A stretch of DNA of 64,000 bases from Tropicibacter sp. Alg240-R139. GTDB taxonomy: Bacteria > Pseudomonadota > Alphaproteobacteria > Rhodobacterales > Rhodobacteraceae. The first letter of the stretch is position 1; each line of letters opens with the position of its first letter. The stretch spans positions 256,572 through 320,571 of the forward strand of contig NZ_UNRA01000004.1 in NCBI RefSeq assembly GCF_900537075.1, given 5' to 3'. Shown here piece by piece: positions 18,401 to 26,345 of this stretch. The position numbers were made by a program, and so were the translations under genes. Under the pieces are notes generated by a model. That model was not told the DNA's origin, searched no databases, and was given only the letters and a program-made list of their open reading frames with translations.

Positions 18401-19223
18401 CGTCAAAACGTGCAGTGCCTGCGCGGTCTTCAAACGTATAATTGATCTGTGCTAGCTCGCCCAAGGTCACAACGCGGTCGCCGTTGACCTTGACCGGCAG
18501 ACCATAGACGTCTTCGGCCTTCTTGAACGACGACGGGATCTTGACCGAGAACGTGCCCTGTTCGCTTTCAACTTCACCGGCTGCGATCAGCTGGTTATTG
18601 TTGTTCACCACATTAATCAGCTCAGTGGCGGTGACGTTGTACGCCTCAAGCCGCAGCGGGTCGATCACGACCTCTAGCATTTCGTCCCGATTGCCCGCGA
18701 TCCCGGCTTCGAGCACAGAATCAAGTGCTTCGATGTCGTCCTGAAGCTCTTTGGCAATGCGCGCCATGGTGCGTTCGGGGACATCACCCGTCAGGCTGAT
18801 GATGACGATCGGAAATTCCGAGAAATTGATTTCGGTAATCGTGTATTGTTCGGCACCGTCCGGGAAATTCCCCTGCGCTGTGTTCATCGCGTCGCGTACA
18901 TCGGCAATGGTTGCGGACTTGTCCCAGCCGAATTCGAATTCGAGCAACACACCGGCATAGTTTTCCGCAGCGGTGGCCGTCATCTTGTCTAGGCCGTCGA
19001 TGTCCACCATTTCGGTTTCCATCGGCTTGATCAGCAGGTTTTCACTGTCTTCGGCTGAAATCCCCGGAAATTGAGCCGAGACAAAGAGCATCGGAATGTC
19101 GATGTCCGGCTCGCCCTCTTTGGGCAGGTTCACGTAAGAATAGCCCCCAATCACCAGCGAGATGATGATGAAGGCGATGACCATCCGCGCCCGGGACGCG
19201 GCCCAGTCGACGATACCGGTCAT
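15441..19223 (-). CDS. RND efflux permease, AcrB-like, with extra membrane insert
   Basis: A 1260-residue inner-membrane pump, about 200 residues longer than typical AcrB proteins. It has an N-terminal helix, two large periplasmic regions, and the membrane motif VGMLVDGAIVVVEYADKR, with one Asp where AcrB has two. Between the first six-helix group and the second half (about residues 495-580) there is an added stretch with two hydrophobic segments (SLYGMFLGAMQML and IAGALFFVLSAFASS). A hydrophilic C-terminal tail of about 70 residues also exceeds the norm. Its ATG overlaps the adaptor gene stop by four bases, so the two are translated together. Substrates are likely hydrophobic compounds, but this is not shown. 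Confidence 0.9.
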   Translation of the reverse strand: MTGIVDWAASRARMVIAFIIISLVIGGYSYVNLPKEGEPDIDIPMLFVSAQFPGISAEDSENLLIKPMETEMVDIDGLDKMTATAAENYAGVLLEFEFGWDKSATIADVRDAMNTAQGNFPDGAEQYTITEINFSEFPIVIISLTGDVPERTMARIAKELQDDIEALDSVLEAGIAGNRDEMLEVVIDPLRLEAYNVTATELINVVNNNNQLIAAGEVESEQGTFSVKIPSSFKKAEDVYGLPVKVNGDRVVTLGELAQINYTFEDRAGTARFDGESTVALQVVKRKGYNLIDTVDQVKETLAQSQTEWPDELKTAIHVDTSNDQSRVVGSMVSQLEGSVLTAVALVMIVVLASLGSRAALLVGFAIPTSFLLCFAFLALMGISVSNIVMFGLILAVGMLVDGAIVVVEYADKRIKDGIGPMHAYVEAAKRMFWPVISSTATTLCAFLPMLFWPGVPGEFMGMLPVTLIFVLSASLVVALVYLPVVGGVSGRISRTFTYASDWLRARTPWIVRALLVPPSLYGMFLGAMQMLNPGYFLPGGSIAGALFFVLSAFASSITLSAAKVTFQARQVRTQTGHTPFGHVVKFLVGNPIMPIVSIAAVFAAVFYVVAVLFPANSRGVEFFVENEPEQATTYVRARGNLSLTEKDEMVRQVEDIIAEHPAVINVFSFAGEGGLDTGGPGGGQSPADTVGQVQFEMIPWENRPTETETWFYGLLTREVTATDYDGNTVIDEINVELAKLPGIVAEIEALEQGPGSAKPIHLRIKGDDWDQLVASTEVARAHFDTVPGLIKIDDTLPLPGIDWEISVDVAKAGRYGADVVTVGAMVQLVTRGILLGEMRPNNSDEEIEIRVRLPDNDRVLSTLDTLRVRTPDGLVPLANFITRKPVAKLSEIKRVDQKRYFDVKSDVEPGLISLEVAADDGSNTRLAVLRAVPDGDSAQGPALVNATGAEFDVVAFLDDADLDTLTTAIDDGAKFVPINPNERIGVLTEWLEANPLPAGLEWEWTGDQEEQAESQAFLSSAFLAALGLMFVILLAQFNSFYNSVLVLLAVILSTTGVLIGMMVMQQPFSIIMTGTGIVALAGIVVNNNIVLIDTYQEYSRYMPRIEAIIRTAEARIRPVLLTTITTMAGLTPMMFGLSLDFIGGGYSIDSPTALWWKQLATAVVFGLGIATVLTLIVTPSFLALRVWFTTYAVWIGRLLARATRGRSSRIARDMRLNKSAKKLQATEIIWDDAPVSTPKPDTETDDTQPTIGAPLRAAE

Positions 19224-20467
19224 TGCGCGGCCTCCTGGTAGGTGGGCACAACACGCACGCCCTGGGTAACGAATTCCTGACCCACAACGATCACGTCCGT
19301 CCGCTCGCTCAAGCCGCCAACCCAGACGCCGTCAGCCTGATCCTTGATCAGTGTAACAGGATGGAACTGAACAATGTTATTTGCCCCGACCGCGCGCACG
19401 CCCAGCTGACCATCATTGTTCAACGTCAGCGAAGATTGCGGCAGAAGATGCGCCAATGTGCCGTCCGAGGCGACGCCGATGGTGGCCGTCTGGCCGTCAC
19501 GGATCAGCAATTCGTCGTTGGGCACGGTGATCTCGACCTCGAACGTGCGGGTGGTAGGATCCGCCGAACGGCTGAGGAAGGTCACGCGCCCCTGCACCTC
19601 AAGCCCTGTGGCCAGGCGCGCGCCAGCGGGCGAGCCCACGGTCACACGGTTTACTTCGGTTTCGGGGACAAAGCCCACAAGCTTGATGGGGTTCAACTGG
19701 ATCACCGTGGCGCACAGGGTGCCGGGTTGCATCAGGCTGCCAATCTCGGCGGTGTCGCTTTCCAGCAAGCCACGGAACGGCGCAGTGATCGACAAGCGCG
19801 CAATTTCGCGTTCGGCTGCAGCCACCGCAGCGCTGGCGGCTTCGATCCCGGCGCTTGTTGCCTCCAGCTGTGCCTTAGCGCTTTCGATGCCTGCTTCGGC
19901 CGAGCTTACGGCGGCTTCGGTGGCGACGCGGCGGGTTTCCGAGGCGTAGCCGCCTTCGGACAGCTTTTGCGCGGCATTGTTGTTGATTTCGGCCTCTAGC
20001 AGGCGGGCTTTGGCCTCTTCCAGGCGGGCTTGGGCTTCGGGAACACGGCTTTCAGCCTCAAGCTTGCGGGCGTGCATTTCGGCCAGCACGGCGTCGCGGG
20101 TGCCGGTGTCCAGTTGGCAAAGCAAGTCGCCTTCTTCGACAAAGGCGCCTTTGCGCTTGGGTTCTGACACAACGATCGCAGAGGTTTCGGCGCGCACCTC
20201 TACCTGCCGGATGGCTCGGGTCTGGCCGCGCAGAACCACCGCGCTGTCGATCTGACGCGCAACGGATTTCAGGGCAACCACGCCAACAGCGTTTTCGCTT
20301 GCCTGTGCCACCGCTTCGGATGTGTCCTCGGGCGCGTCTGAAGGTGCCGCATCCTGGGCCTGTGCGGCGTCGCCCTTAGCAAAGGCCAACAACGCCTCAC
20401 GCTCGAACACAGCCAGATACAACCCAGCTGTTACCAAAATCGCGGTGATGAAAGGGATCAATCGCAT
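19220..20467 (-). CDS. RND periplasmic adaptor (membrane fusion protein)
   Basis: A 415-residue adaptor that joins the RND permease to an outer-membrane channel. It has one N-terminal membrane segment (about residues 5-22), a lipoyl half (VVLRGQTRAIRQVEVRAETSAIVVSEPKRKGAFVEEGDLLC), written here as evidence of the barrel-sandwich fold in pieces, a long Ala/Glu-rich coiled coil (about residues 125-225), and the second lipoyl half with APFRGLLESDTAEIGS. The ATG chosen has AGGAAGG nine bases upstream; an earlier start 21 codons up has none. It is the first gene of the pump operon. No outer-membrane factor gene is in the window. Confidence 0.9.
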   Translation of the reverse strand: MRLIPFITAILVTAGLYLAVFEREALLAFAKGDAAQAQDAAPSDAPEDTSEAVAQASENAVGVVALKSVARQIDSAVVLRGQTRAIRQVEVRAETSAIVVSEPKRKGAFVEEGDLLCQLDTGTRDAVLAEMHARKLEAESRVPEAQARLEEAKARLLEAEINNNAAQKLSEGGYASETRRVATEAAVSSAEAGIESAKAQLEATSAGIEAASAAVAAAEREIARLSITAPFRGLLESDTAEIGSLMQPGTLCATVIQLNPIKLVGFVPETEVNRVTVGSPAGARLATGLEVQGRVTFLSRSADPTTRTFEVEITVPNDELLIRDGQTATIGVASDGTLAHLLPQSSLTLNNDGQLGVRAVGANNIVQFHPVTLIKDQADGVWVGGLSERTDVIVVGQEFVTQGVRVVPTYQEAAQ

Positions 20468-20558
20468 GTTGCGCCTTCCTGAAAATTCTCGGTTCTGTCC
20501 CACGCGCCACAGTCGGCACTTGGGCACCACATGGGGGTTGGGTTTCTCGATGTCTATA

Positions 20559-20576
20559 CTGAACCGAACAGTTCAG
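20559..20576. promoter_or_regulatory. palindromic operator candidate before the RND operon
   Basis: CTGAAC-N6-GTTCAG, a perfect 6-bp inverted repeat about 92 bases upstream of the adaptor start. On the minus strand it fills the spacer just before a TATAGA hexamer. That is the usual place for a TetR/AcrR-type repressor site at an RND promoter. No such repressor gene is adjacent, so it would act from elsewhere. Confidence 0.45.
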
Positions 20577-20693
20577 ATCACTTTTTTTTACTTATAGCAC
20601 ACATACGGCAGGCAAATGACGCATTTCCAACACTTGGCTTGATGCGAGGGGCACGGTATGAGGGGCTTCAACACTATGCACCAGGGGGCAGGG

Positions 20694-21365
20694 ATGAGCG
20701 ATACGGACAGTTTCATTGACGAGGTGACCGAAGAGGTCCGCCGAGACCGGATGTATCTGTTGCTGCGCCGTTACGGTTGGATTGCAGCCGTGGTTGTCGT
20801 CGGCGTTGTCGGTGGGGCAGCGTTCAACGAATTCCGCAAATCGCAGATCACTGCAAGTGCGCAGAGCTTGGGTGATGACATCATAGCCGCGTTGGCCGTC
20901 AATGACGCCGCCGACCGGGCAACGAACCTGGCAGCGATAGAGGCCGGTTCTCCCGGCGGTCAGGCCGTGGTTGACATGCTGACCTCGGCGGCACAGGCCA
21001 ATTCGGATCAATTGGCGGCCTCGGTCGCAGGGCTGAACAATGTGGCCACAAATGGTGAACTGCCCGAGATTTATCGCCACATCGCCACCTTCAAGGCGTT
21101 GACCCTGCAAGCCGACACCCTGGACGTGGCCGACCGTCGTCAACAGTTCAGCGCATTGGCGGCACCGGGCGCGCCGCTGCGCCTTTTGGCCGAAGAACAA
21201 TTGGCCTTGATCGATGTGACCGAAGGCGACGCATCGGCAGCCATTGACCGGTTGCAGGCGATCTTGCAGGATTCCGAGGCAACCACTGACTTGCAACAGC
21301 GCGCAAGCCAGTTGATTGTGGCCTTGGGTGCCACGCCCGAACCCCTGCCGGGGCAACAAGGCTAA
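20694..21365 (+). CDS. YfgM-like tetratricopeptide protein
   Basis: A 223-residue protein anchored by one membrane segment (about residues 25-44, WIAAVVVVGVVGGAAF). The N-terminal 20 residues are cytoplasmic (DSFIDEVTEEVRRDRM), and the periplasmic part is helical with degenerate TPR-like repeats. Gene order with bamB and der matches the yfgM-bamB-der arrangement of gammaproteobacteria, where YfgM is an ancillary SecYEG translocon protein acting with periplasmic chaperones. The ATG at 20694 has an AGGGGG ribosome site; two earlier in-frame ATGs are less well placed. The function is taken from context and fold, not from strong sequence identity. Confidence 0.75.
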   Translation: MSDTDSFIDEVTEEVRRDRMYLLLRRYGWIAAVVVVGVVGGAAFNEFRKSQITASAQSLGDDIIAALAVNDAADRATNLAAIEAGSPGGQAVVDMLTSAAQANSDQLAASVAGLNNVATNGELPEIYRHIATFKALTLQADTLDVADRRQQFSALAAPGAPLRLLAEEQLALIDVTEGDASAAIDRLQAILQDSEATTDLQQRASQLIVALGATPEPLPGQQG

Positions 21366-21392
21366 GCCGGGCCGACTGAGAGCCCGGGCTTA
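21363..21392 (+). other. intercistronic hairpin between yfgM-like gene and bamB
   Basis: TAAGCCGGGC pairs with GCCCGGGCTTA across a nine-base loop, with one bulged G. There is no T-run after it, so it is more likely an mRNA processing or stability hairpin than a full terminator. Confidence 0.4.
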
Positions 21393-21424
21393 ACAGGAAT
21401 TGAACAGGACAACAGGCCAGAGCG

Positions 21425-22747
21425 ATGATTGCAAAGTTTTCCGTTTCCCGTGTCGGGGCCGCGTTTTTGGGCGGATCACTGCTGCTCTTGTCGGCCTGCG
21501 CAGAGCCCGAGGTCATCCTACCGGGTGAGCGAGAGGACATTCGCGGCGCAGATGCGCCGGTTGAGGCCGTAAACCAGTCCAAACCGATCAGCCTGCCAAA
21601 ACAGGTGAGCAACACGACCTGGGCACAGAACTACGGCACGCCGGCGTTTCGCACCAATAACGCCGCAATGCGGGCCTCACCTCAGCTGATCTGGTCTACT
21701 CCAATCGGGGATGGCGATGAAAAACGTCGCCGGATCACTGCTGATCCGGTTGTGGCGGGGGGGCTGATTTATACGCTCGATTCCGGCGCTATCGTGACTG
21801 GCGTTGCGCCGAATGGTGGCGTCGTGTGGTCAACCAACCTTGTGCCCGATGGTGAGGATGCTGGCCAGGCAACCGGGGGTGGTATGGCTTATGATGGGGG
21901 CGTGCTTTACGTATCTTCCGGATTTGGCCGCTTGACCGCGCTGGATGCCAAGACGGGCGCTGTGCGTTGGCGTCAAAGGTTGAACGCCACTGGCAGCGGT
22001 ACGCCTACTGTGCGCGACGGCCTTCTGTATCTTGTGGCGGGCGATGAAACTGCCTGGGCCATCAACACCAAAGACGGTCGCATTGCTTGGCAATTGAGCG
22101 GCACGCCAAGTGTCGGCAACGTTTTGGGTGCTCCGGCTCCGGCATTGACTTCGGATCTGGTGATCTTTGCATTTGGTTCTGGCGATATCGTTGCCTCGTT
22201 TCGCAAGGGTGGCATCCGGCGTTGGTTTGCCTCGGTAACAGGGGAGCGTAAAGGACGCGCCGCCTCGCGCATCGGGGATGTGACCGGTAGTCCAGTGGTT
22301 TCGGGCAGCACCGTCTATACTGCCAACCACTCGGGCCGTACCGTAGCCTTTTCCACCGAATCCGGCGAACGCAAGTGGACCGCGACCGAAGGCGCAATTG
22401 GACCGGTTTGGCCTGTTGGAGACAGTGTGTTCCTGGTCAGTGACCGAAGCCAGCTGATGCGGTTGAGCGCGTCAGACGGGTCGGTGATCTGGGCACGCGA
22501 TCTGCCGGGGTTCGTCAAAGACAAGCCCAGAAAACGCGGCGCGATCTTTGCTCACTATGGTCCGATTCTGGCCGGTGGGCGCATAGTTTTGGCCTCAAAT
22601 GATGGCTATCTGCGGCTCTATAACCCAACTGATGGCGCTCTTCTGGGGCAGGTTCCGGTCCCTGGTGGCGCCACGACAGGCCCTGTGGTTGCAGGCAACA
22701 CGCTTTACGTTGTCGGCGCCAAAGGGCAATTGCACGCTTTCCGTTGA
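21425..22747 (+). CDS. bamB: outer-membrane assembly lipoprotein BamB
   Basis: A 440-residue lipoprotein. The signal peptide ends in the lipobox L-S-A-C with Cys about residue 25. The rest is an eight-bladed PQQ-type beta-propeller, with repeated blade ends such as G-x-V-x-W, Y-x-x-A-x-D and L-x-A-L-D-A-K-T-G-A-V-R-W. BamB helps BamA fold and insert outer-membrane proteins. The neighbouring der gene downstream and the YfgM-like gene upstream fit the conserved locus. The final blade closes with L-Y-V-V-G-A-K-G-Q-L-H-A-F. Confidence 0.9.
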   Translation: MIAKFSVSRVGAAFLGGSLLLLSACAEPEVILPGEREDIRGADAPVEAVNQSKPISLPKQVSNTTWAQNYGTPAFRTNNAAMRASPQLIWSTPIGDGDEKRRRITADPVVAGGLIYTLDSGAIVTGVAPNGGVVWSTNLVPDGEDAGQATGGGMAYDGGVLYVSSGFGRLTALDAKTGAVRWRQRLNATGSGTPTVRDGLLYLVAGDETAWAINTKDGRIAWQLSGTPSVGNVLGAPAPALTSDLVIFAFGSGDIVASFRKGGIRRWFASVTGERKGRAASRIGDVTGSPVVSGSTVYTANHSGRTVAFSTESGERKWTATEGAIGPVWPVGDSVFLVSDRSQLMRLSASDGSVIWARDLPGFVKDKPRKRGAIFAHYGPILAGGRIVLASNDGYLRLYNPTDGALLGQVPVPGGATTGPVVAGNTLYVVGAKGQLHAFR

Positions 22748-22752
22748 CGACC

Positions 22753-22774
22753 AGATGCGCTAAAGGGCGCATCT
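22753..22774 (+). other. intercistronic hairpin between bamB and der
   Basis: AGATGCGC (22753-22760) pairs perfectly with GCGCATCT (22767-22774) over a six-base loop. The run after it is TGAGTCCTTT, a weak T-tract. It may be a partial terminator or attenuator setting the ratio of bamB to der. Confidence 0.45.
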
Positions 22775-22799
22775 TGAGTCCTTTGCAAAGTTTGGAACC

Positions 22800-24260
22800 A
22801 TGTCGCTGACCCTCGCCATCGTGGGGCGCCCCAATGTGGGCAAATCCACTCTGTTCAACCGCCTTGTGGGCAAACGCCTGGCCCTGGTCGATGACCAACC
22901 GGGGGTCACACGTGACCTGCGCGAAGGCGAGGCCCGCCTTGGCGACCTGCGCTTTACCGTGATCGACACCGCCGGTCTGGAGGACGCGACCGACGACAGC
23001 CTGCAGGGCCGCATGCGTCGCCTGACCGAGCGTGCTGTGGACATGGCTGACGTGTGTCTGTTCATGATCGACGCGCGCACGGGCGTCACGCCTACGGACG
23101 AGATCTTCGCCGATATTCTGCGCAAACGTGCCGATCACGTGATTCTGGCCGCCAACAAAGGCGAAGGATCGGCCGCAGATGCAGGTGTGCTCGAAGCATT
23201 TGCTCTGGGCCTGGGCGAACCCGTTCGACTGTCCGCCGAGCACGGCGAAGGGATGAACGAACTTTATACTCACCTGATGCCGTTGGCCGACAAGATGGCC
23301 GAGAAGGCCGAAGAGGATGCGCCTGTCACTGACGTTGAGTTGTCCGAAGACGACAATGACGAGTTTGAGGTTCCCGCGATTACGGCGGACAAACCGTTGC
23401 AGGTGGCTGTTGTCGGGCGTCCTAACGCGGGTAAATCGACACTGATCAACAAGATCCTGGGTGAAGACCGTCTGCTGACCGGGCCAGAGGCTGGAATCAC
23501 CCGTGATGCCATCTCGCTGCGCACCGAATGGTCCGGCACGCCGATGCGGATTTTTGACACTGCTGGCATGCGCAAAAAGGCCAAAGTGCAGGAAAAGCTG
23601 GAAAAGCTTTCGGTTTCGGATGGTTTGCGCGCGGTAAAGTTTGCCGAAGTTGTGGTGGTCTTGCTGGATGCAGAGATTCCGTTTGAACAGCAGGACTTGC
23701 GGATTGCGGATTTGGCCGAACGCGAAGGACGGGCTGTTGTTGTCGCGGTCAACAAATGGGATGTCGAAGAGAACAAGCAGGAAAAACTGCGTGACCTGAA
23801 AGAAGCATTCAATCGCCTGCTGCCGCAGCTGCGAGGCGCTCCTTTGATCACGGTGTCGGCCAAAACGGGCCGAGGGCTGGAACGCCTTCACGACGCCATC
23901 CTGCGCGCACATGACGTCTGGAATCGCCGCGTTCCGACGGCCGCATTGAATCGCTGGCTGATCGGAATGCTTGAACAGCACCCGCCACCGGCACCCCAGG
24001 GCAAACGCATCAAATTGCGCTATATGACCCAGGCCAAGACGCGCCCGCCGCATTTCGTTGTCATGTGTTCACGCCCAGACAAGACCCCGGACAGCTATTC
24101 CCGCTATCTGGTGAACGGGCTGCGAGAGGATTTCGACATGCCCGGAACCCCAATCCGTCTGGTGTTGCGCGGGCAAGGGGACAAGAACCCCTTCAAGGGC
24201 AAGCGCAAGAAACAACCCAGCAAACTAAGCAAACACCTCAAGGGACGTCCCAGTTCCTGA
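22800..24260 (+). CDS. der: ribosome-assembly GTPase Der (EngA)
   Basis: A 486-residue essential GTPase for 50S ribosome assembly. It has two G domains in tandem. The first has GRPNVGKST near residue 8, D-T-A-G-L-E and N-K-G-E in place of NKxD. The second has GRPNAGKST near residue 207, D-T-A-G-M-R and NKWD. The C-terminal KH-like domain (about residues 380-465) contains the usual LKYxTQ-like segment ([17 protein letters not shown]) and a basic tail. An acidic stretch of about 30 residues links the two G domains. The gene follows bamB by 52 bases. Confidence 0.96.
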   Translation: MSLTLAIVGRPNVGKSTLFNRLVGKRLALVDDQPGVTRDLREGEARLGDLRFTVIDTAGLEDATDDSLQGRMRRLTERAVDMADVCLFMIDARTGVTPTDEIFADILRKRADHVILAANKGEGSAADAGVLEAFALGLGEPVRLSAEHGEGMNELYTHLMPLADKMAEKAEEDAPVTDVELSEDDNDEFEVPAITADKPLQVAVVGRPNAGKSTLINKILGEDRLLTGPEAGITRDAISLRTEWSGTPMRIFDTAGMRKKAKVQEKLEKLSVSDGLRAVKFAEVVVVLLDAEIPFEQQDLRIADLAEREGRAVVVAVNKWDVEENKQEKLRDLKEAFNRLLPQLRGAPLITVSAKTGRGLERLHDAILRAHDVWNRRVPTAALNRWLIGMLEQHPPPAPQGKRIKLRYMTQAKTRPPHFVVMCSRPDKTPDSYSRYLVNGLREDFDMPGTPIRLVLRGQGDKNPFKGKRKKQPSKLSKHLKGRPSS

Positions 24261-24312
24261 GTTGGAAAATTACTCCGCCGCTTTGATGTGCCTTCATCGG
24301 GTGGCCACAGGC

Positions 24313-24396
24313 GCCAAGCAGTCGCGGGCGCAGCCCGCGCCTGCTTGGCCCAACGGGAGAAGATGCCCCGTAAGGGGCCTCGACGACGGGCGGGAG
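24313..24396 (+). repeat. structured two-hairpin repeat, copy 1
   Basis: Hairpin 1 is a long stem, 24313-24329 with 24333-24349 (one T/C mismatch, loop GCA). A conserved block GGCCCAACGGGAGAAGAT follows. Hairpin 2 is GCCCC-GTAA-GGGGC at 24365-24378, with a GNRA loop on the plus strand. The end block is TCGACGACGGGCGGGAG. The same order of parts occurs at 60231-60312 with different but still paired stems. The rest of the 24261-24582 gap holds only a weak 38-codon frame at 24424 that I do not support as a gene. Confidence 0.7.
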
Positions 24397-24582
24397 CCCC
24401 CCGAATTGCCTCGACCCGACGTCATGATTTCACCCAAGTTGCCATCAACACGGGTGACGCGCTATAAAAACCCGGCTAAGCATGTTGTTAACGCACAAGT
24501 TTTTACCCAACCCCTCGGACTGGGATGGGCTTTGAAATGATTAAGTTGAAATGAACCGGGCCATCCAGGGGAGAGGAAGGGC

Positions 24583-25575
24583 ATGGATCTACGGGAACAT
24601 ACGCGGGCCTATTGCAAGAAAGACAACCGACTTGCGAAGCTCAGCTACTTCGCCACATTTGCGGTCTATTTCTTATCGCTTTACCTGGCCATCACATTTG
24701 TGGACGTCTGGTATTTGATGCTGCCGGCGGGGATAGTGCACGCCTTTTCCGCCGTGCGCCTTTACGTGCTGCAACATGATTGCGGCCATCATTCCCTGTT
24801 TGAGACCCGTCAGCAGAACGAATTGGCAGGCCATGGCCTGTCCCCGTTCACCTTTGCGCCGTTTGAGGTGATGAAGCAGAACCACAACCTGCATCACGGC
24901 GGCATCGGGAACCTGGATCATCGCGAAACAGGTGAGATCAACACCATGACCCTGCGCGAATGGAACGCGGCCGGCTTTTGGCCACGCCTGTTCTACCGGC
25001 TCTATCGCAACCCGTTTGTGCTGGTGCCTGTGGGTGCGGCCTTTACCTATTTTGTACGCTACCGCTGGCCCAAGAATACCATGCGTTTCGGTCTAGTGGG
25101 CGTCTTGCTGCACAATCTTTCGATCCTGGTCTATCTGAGTGCGCTCTATGCCCTGGCCGGATCAACCGGCGTATTGGTGTGGCTGGTGTTTTCTTTCCTG
25201 GGCGGGATGATTGGCGTGTTTCTTGTCTACTTGCAGCATAACTTTGAGGACACATATTGGGATCGCCGCCCTGATCTCGATCCGCAGATCGCGGCCCTGC
25301 AGGGGTCATCAGCGTTGGATTTCGGCTGGTTCTTTGATTTGATTGTGGCCTGTATTACCCTGCACGACATTCATCATTTCAATGCACGTATACCGTCGTA
25401 CCGCCTGCGAGCGTGCCATTACAGCCTGCCGCCTGAGGTTGCGCCGCGCCGGATCAAATTCCCCGAGGCAATTGGTGCGCTCAACCTCAAACTCTGGGAC
25501 GAGGACAACAAGCGTCTCGTTCCTTTCCCAAAAGCCAATAGGGCGGACAAAAACGAAGGAGCGCTTGTCCAGTAA
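24583..25575 (+). CDS. membrane fatty acid desaturase
   Basis: A 330-residue di-iron membrane enzyme that introduces a double bond into an acyl chain. The three histidine boxes are present: HDCGHH at 65-70, HNLHH at 101-105 and HDIHH at 261-265, with an extra LQHNFEDTYW at about 217-226. Hydrophobic segments lie around residues 22-60 and 150-215. An AGAGGAAGGGC ribosome site precedes the ATG. It resembles the delta-12 or acyl-lipid desaturase group; regiospecificity cannot be read from the sequence. The gene stands alone between the structured repeat and the histone-like gene. Confidence 0.88.
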   Translation: MDLREHTRAYCKKDNRLAKLSYFATFAVYFLSLYLAITFVDVWYLMLPAGIVHAFSAVRLYVLQHDCGHHSLFETRQQNELAGHGLSPFTFAPFEVMKQNHNLHHGGIGNLDHRETGEINTMTLREWNAAGFWPRLFYRLYRNPFVLVPVGAAFTYFVRYRWPKNTMRFGLVGVLLHNLSILVYLSALYALAGSTGVLVWLVFSFLGGMIGVFLVYLQHNFEDTYWDRRPDLDPQIAALQGSSALDFGWFFDLIVACITLHDIHHFNARIPSYRLRACHYSLPPEVAPRRIKFPEAIGALNLKLWDEDNKRLVPFPKANRADKNEGALVQ

Positions 25576-25667
25576 AATGGACCTGAGGGCCCGCTATTCG
25601 CAGTTTGTATATCTAATGTATATACAATTTTTCAAGAGATGAAGACGTTGAATTGAAAGGACTTATA

Positions 25668-26294
25668 ATGACATCTGTTTCCTCTTTGCGGGGTGTCGGT
25701 AAAGCACTGGAACAAGCGTTGAGTGCGGCTGGATTTAAGTCGCTCGAAGATGTAGCTGGCGCGACGGAGGAGCAGTTGAGGCAGGTCCCTCGCGTCGGGG
25801 CAGCGCGCGCCAAAGCGCTTTTGGCGGCGGCCAGGGCCGACGCAACTACGGCGCAAGCGATCGCATCAAAACCAGCCCGCAAAGCCGCGCCCCGCAAATC
25901 TGGCGCCCGGACACCTGTCACGCGCAAAGCCCCTGCCAAGGCAACGGTCAAGCCGACGGTGTCTTCGGCGGCGGCCAAGACAGCTGCTGTGAAGCCCAAA
26001 GCGCAAGCCGCTGAAAAGATGCGCAAAGAGGCCGAGAAGGCCCGCAAGGATGAGAAAGCGCATAAAGAGGCGGAAAAGGCCAAGAAGAAGGCCAAGACCA
26101 AGGCCAAGGCGGCAAAGGCAGCAAAGAAGATCGAAGAGCTTGAGGCCAAGATCCAGAAGGCCAAGGAAAAGGCGAAATCGAACGCCTGGGCCAAAAAGGA
26201 CAAAAAGGCCAAGTCCAAGGATAAAGACAAATCTAAGAACAAGCCGAAAGGCAAGACATCCAAGAAGAAGGATAAGAAAAAGGCGAAGAAGTAA
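25668..26294 (+). CDS. helix-hairpin-helix protein with Lys/Ala-rich histone-like tail
   Basis: A 208-residue protein in two parts. Residues 1-60 form a helix-hairpin-helix DNA-binding unit (L-R-G-V-G-K-A-L-E-Q-A-L and Q-V-P-R-V-G-A-A-R-A-K-A-L). The remaining 145 residues are made almost only of Lys, Ala, Glu, Arg, Pro and Ser, as in eukaryotic histone H1 tails and bacterial AlgP or Hc1-like proteins. The tail shifts from an Arg/Pro/Thr-rich stretch to a charged helical K/E/A stretch and ends in a Lys-rich patch. It is probably a nucleoid-associated protein. The ATG has GAAAGGA upstream; the TTG five codons earlier is unlikely. The gap before it is AT-rich. Confidence 0.72.
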   Translation: MTSVSSLRGVGKALEQALSAAGFKSLEDVAGATEEQLRQVPRVGAARAKALLAAARADATTAQAIASKPARKAAPRKSGARTPVTRKAPAKATVKPTVSSAAAKTAAVKPKAQAAEKMRKEAEKARKDEKAHKEAEKAKKKAKTKAKAAKAAKKIEELEAKIQKAKEKAKSNAWAKKDKKAKSKDKDKSKNKPKGKTSKKKDKKKAKK

Positions 26295-26345
26295 CCTTCC
26301 TCGCCATTTTGGTTCTTGTTTCAGCGGGCGATCAGCCCCCTAGGT

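Noticed and set aside
22515-24053. 512-codon minus-strand frame opposite bamB and der
   Set aside because: Antisense shadow of der, made possible by its GC-rich third positions. No domain or ribosome site.
24424-24540. 38-codon frame after the structured repeat
   Set aside because: No ribosome site, no signal peptide or membrane segment, and no recognisable motif.
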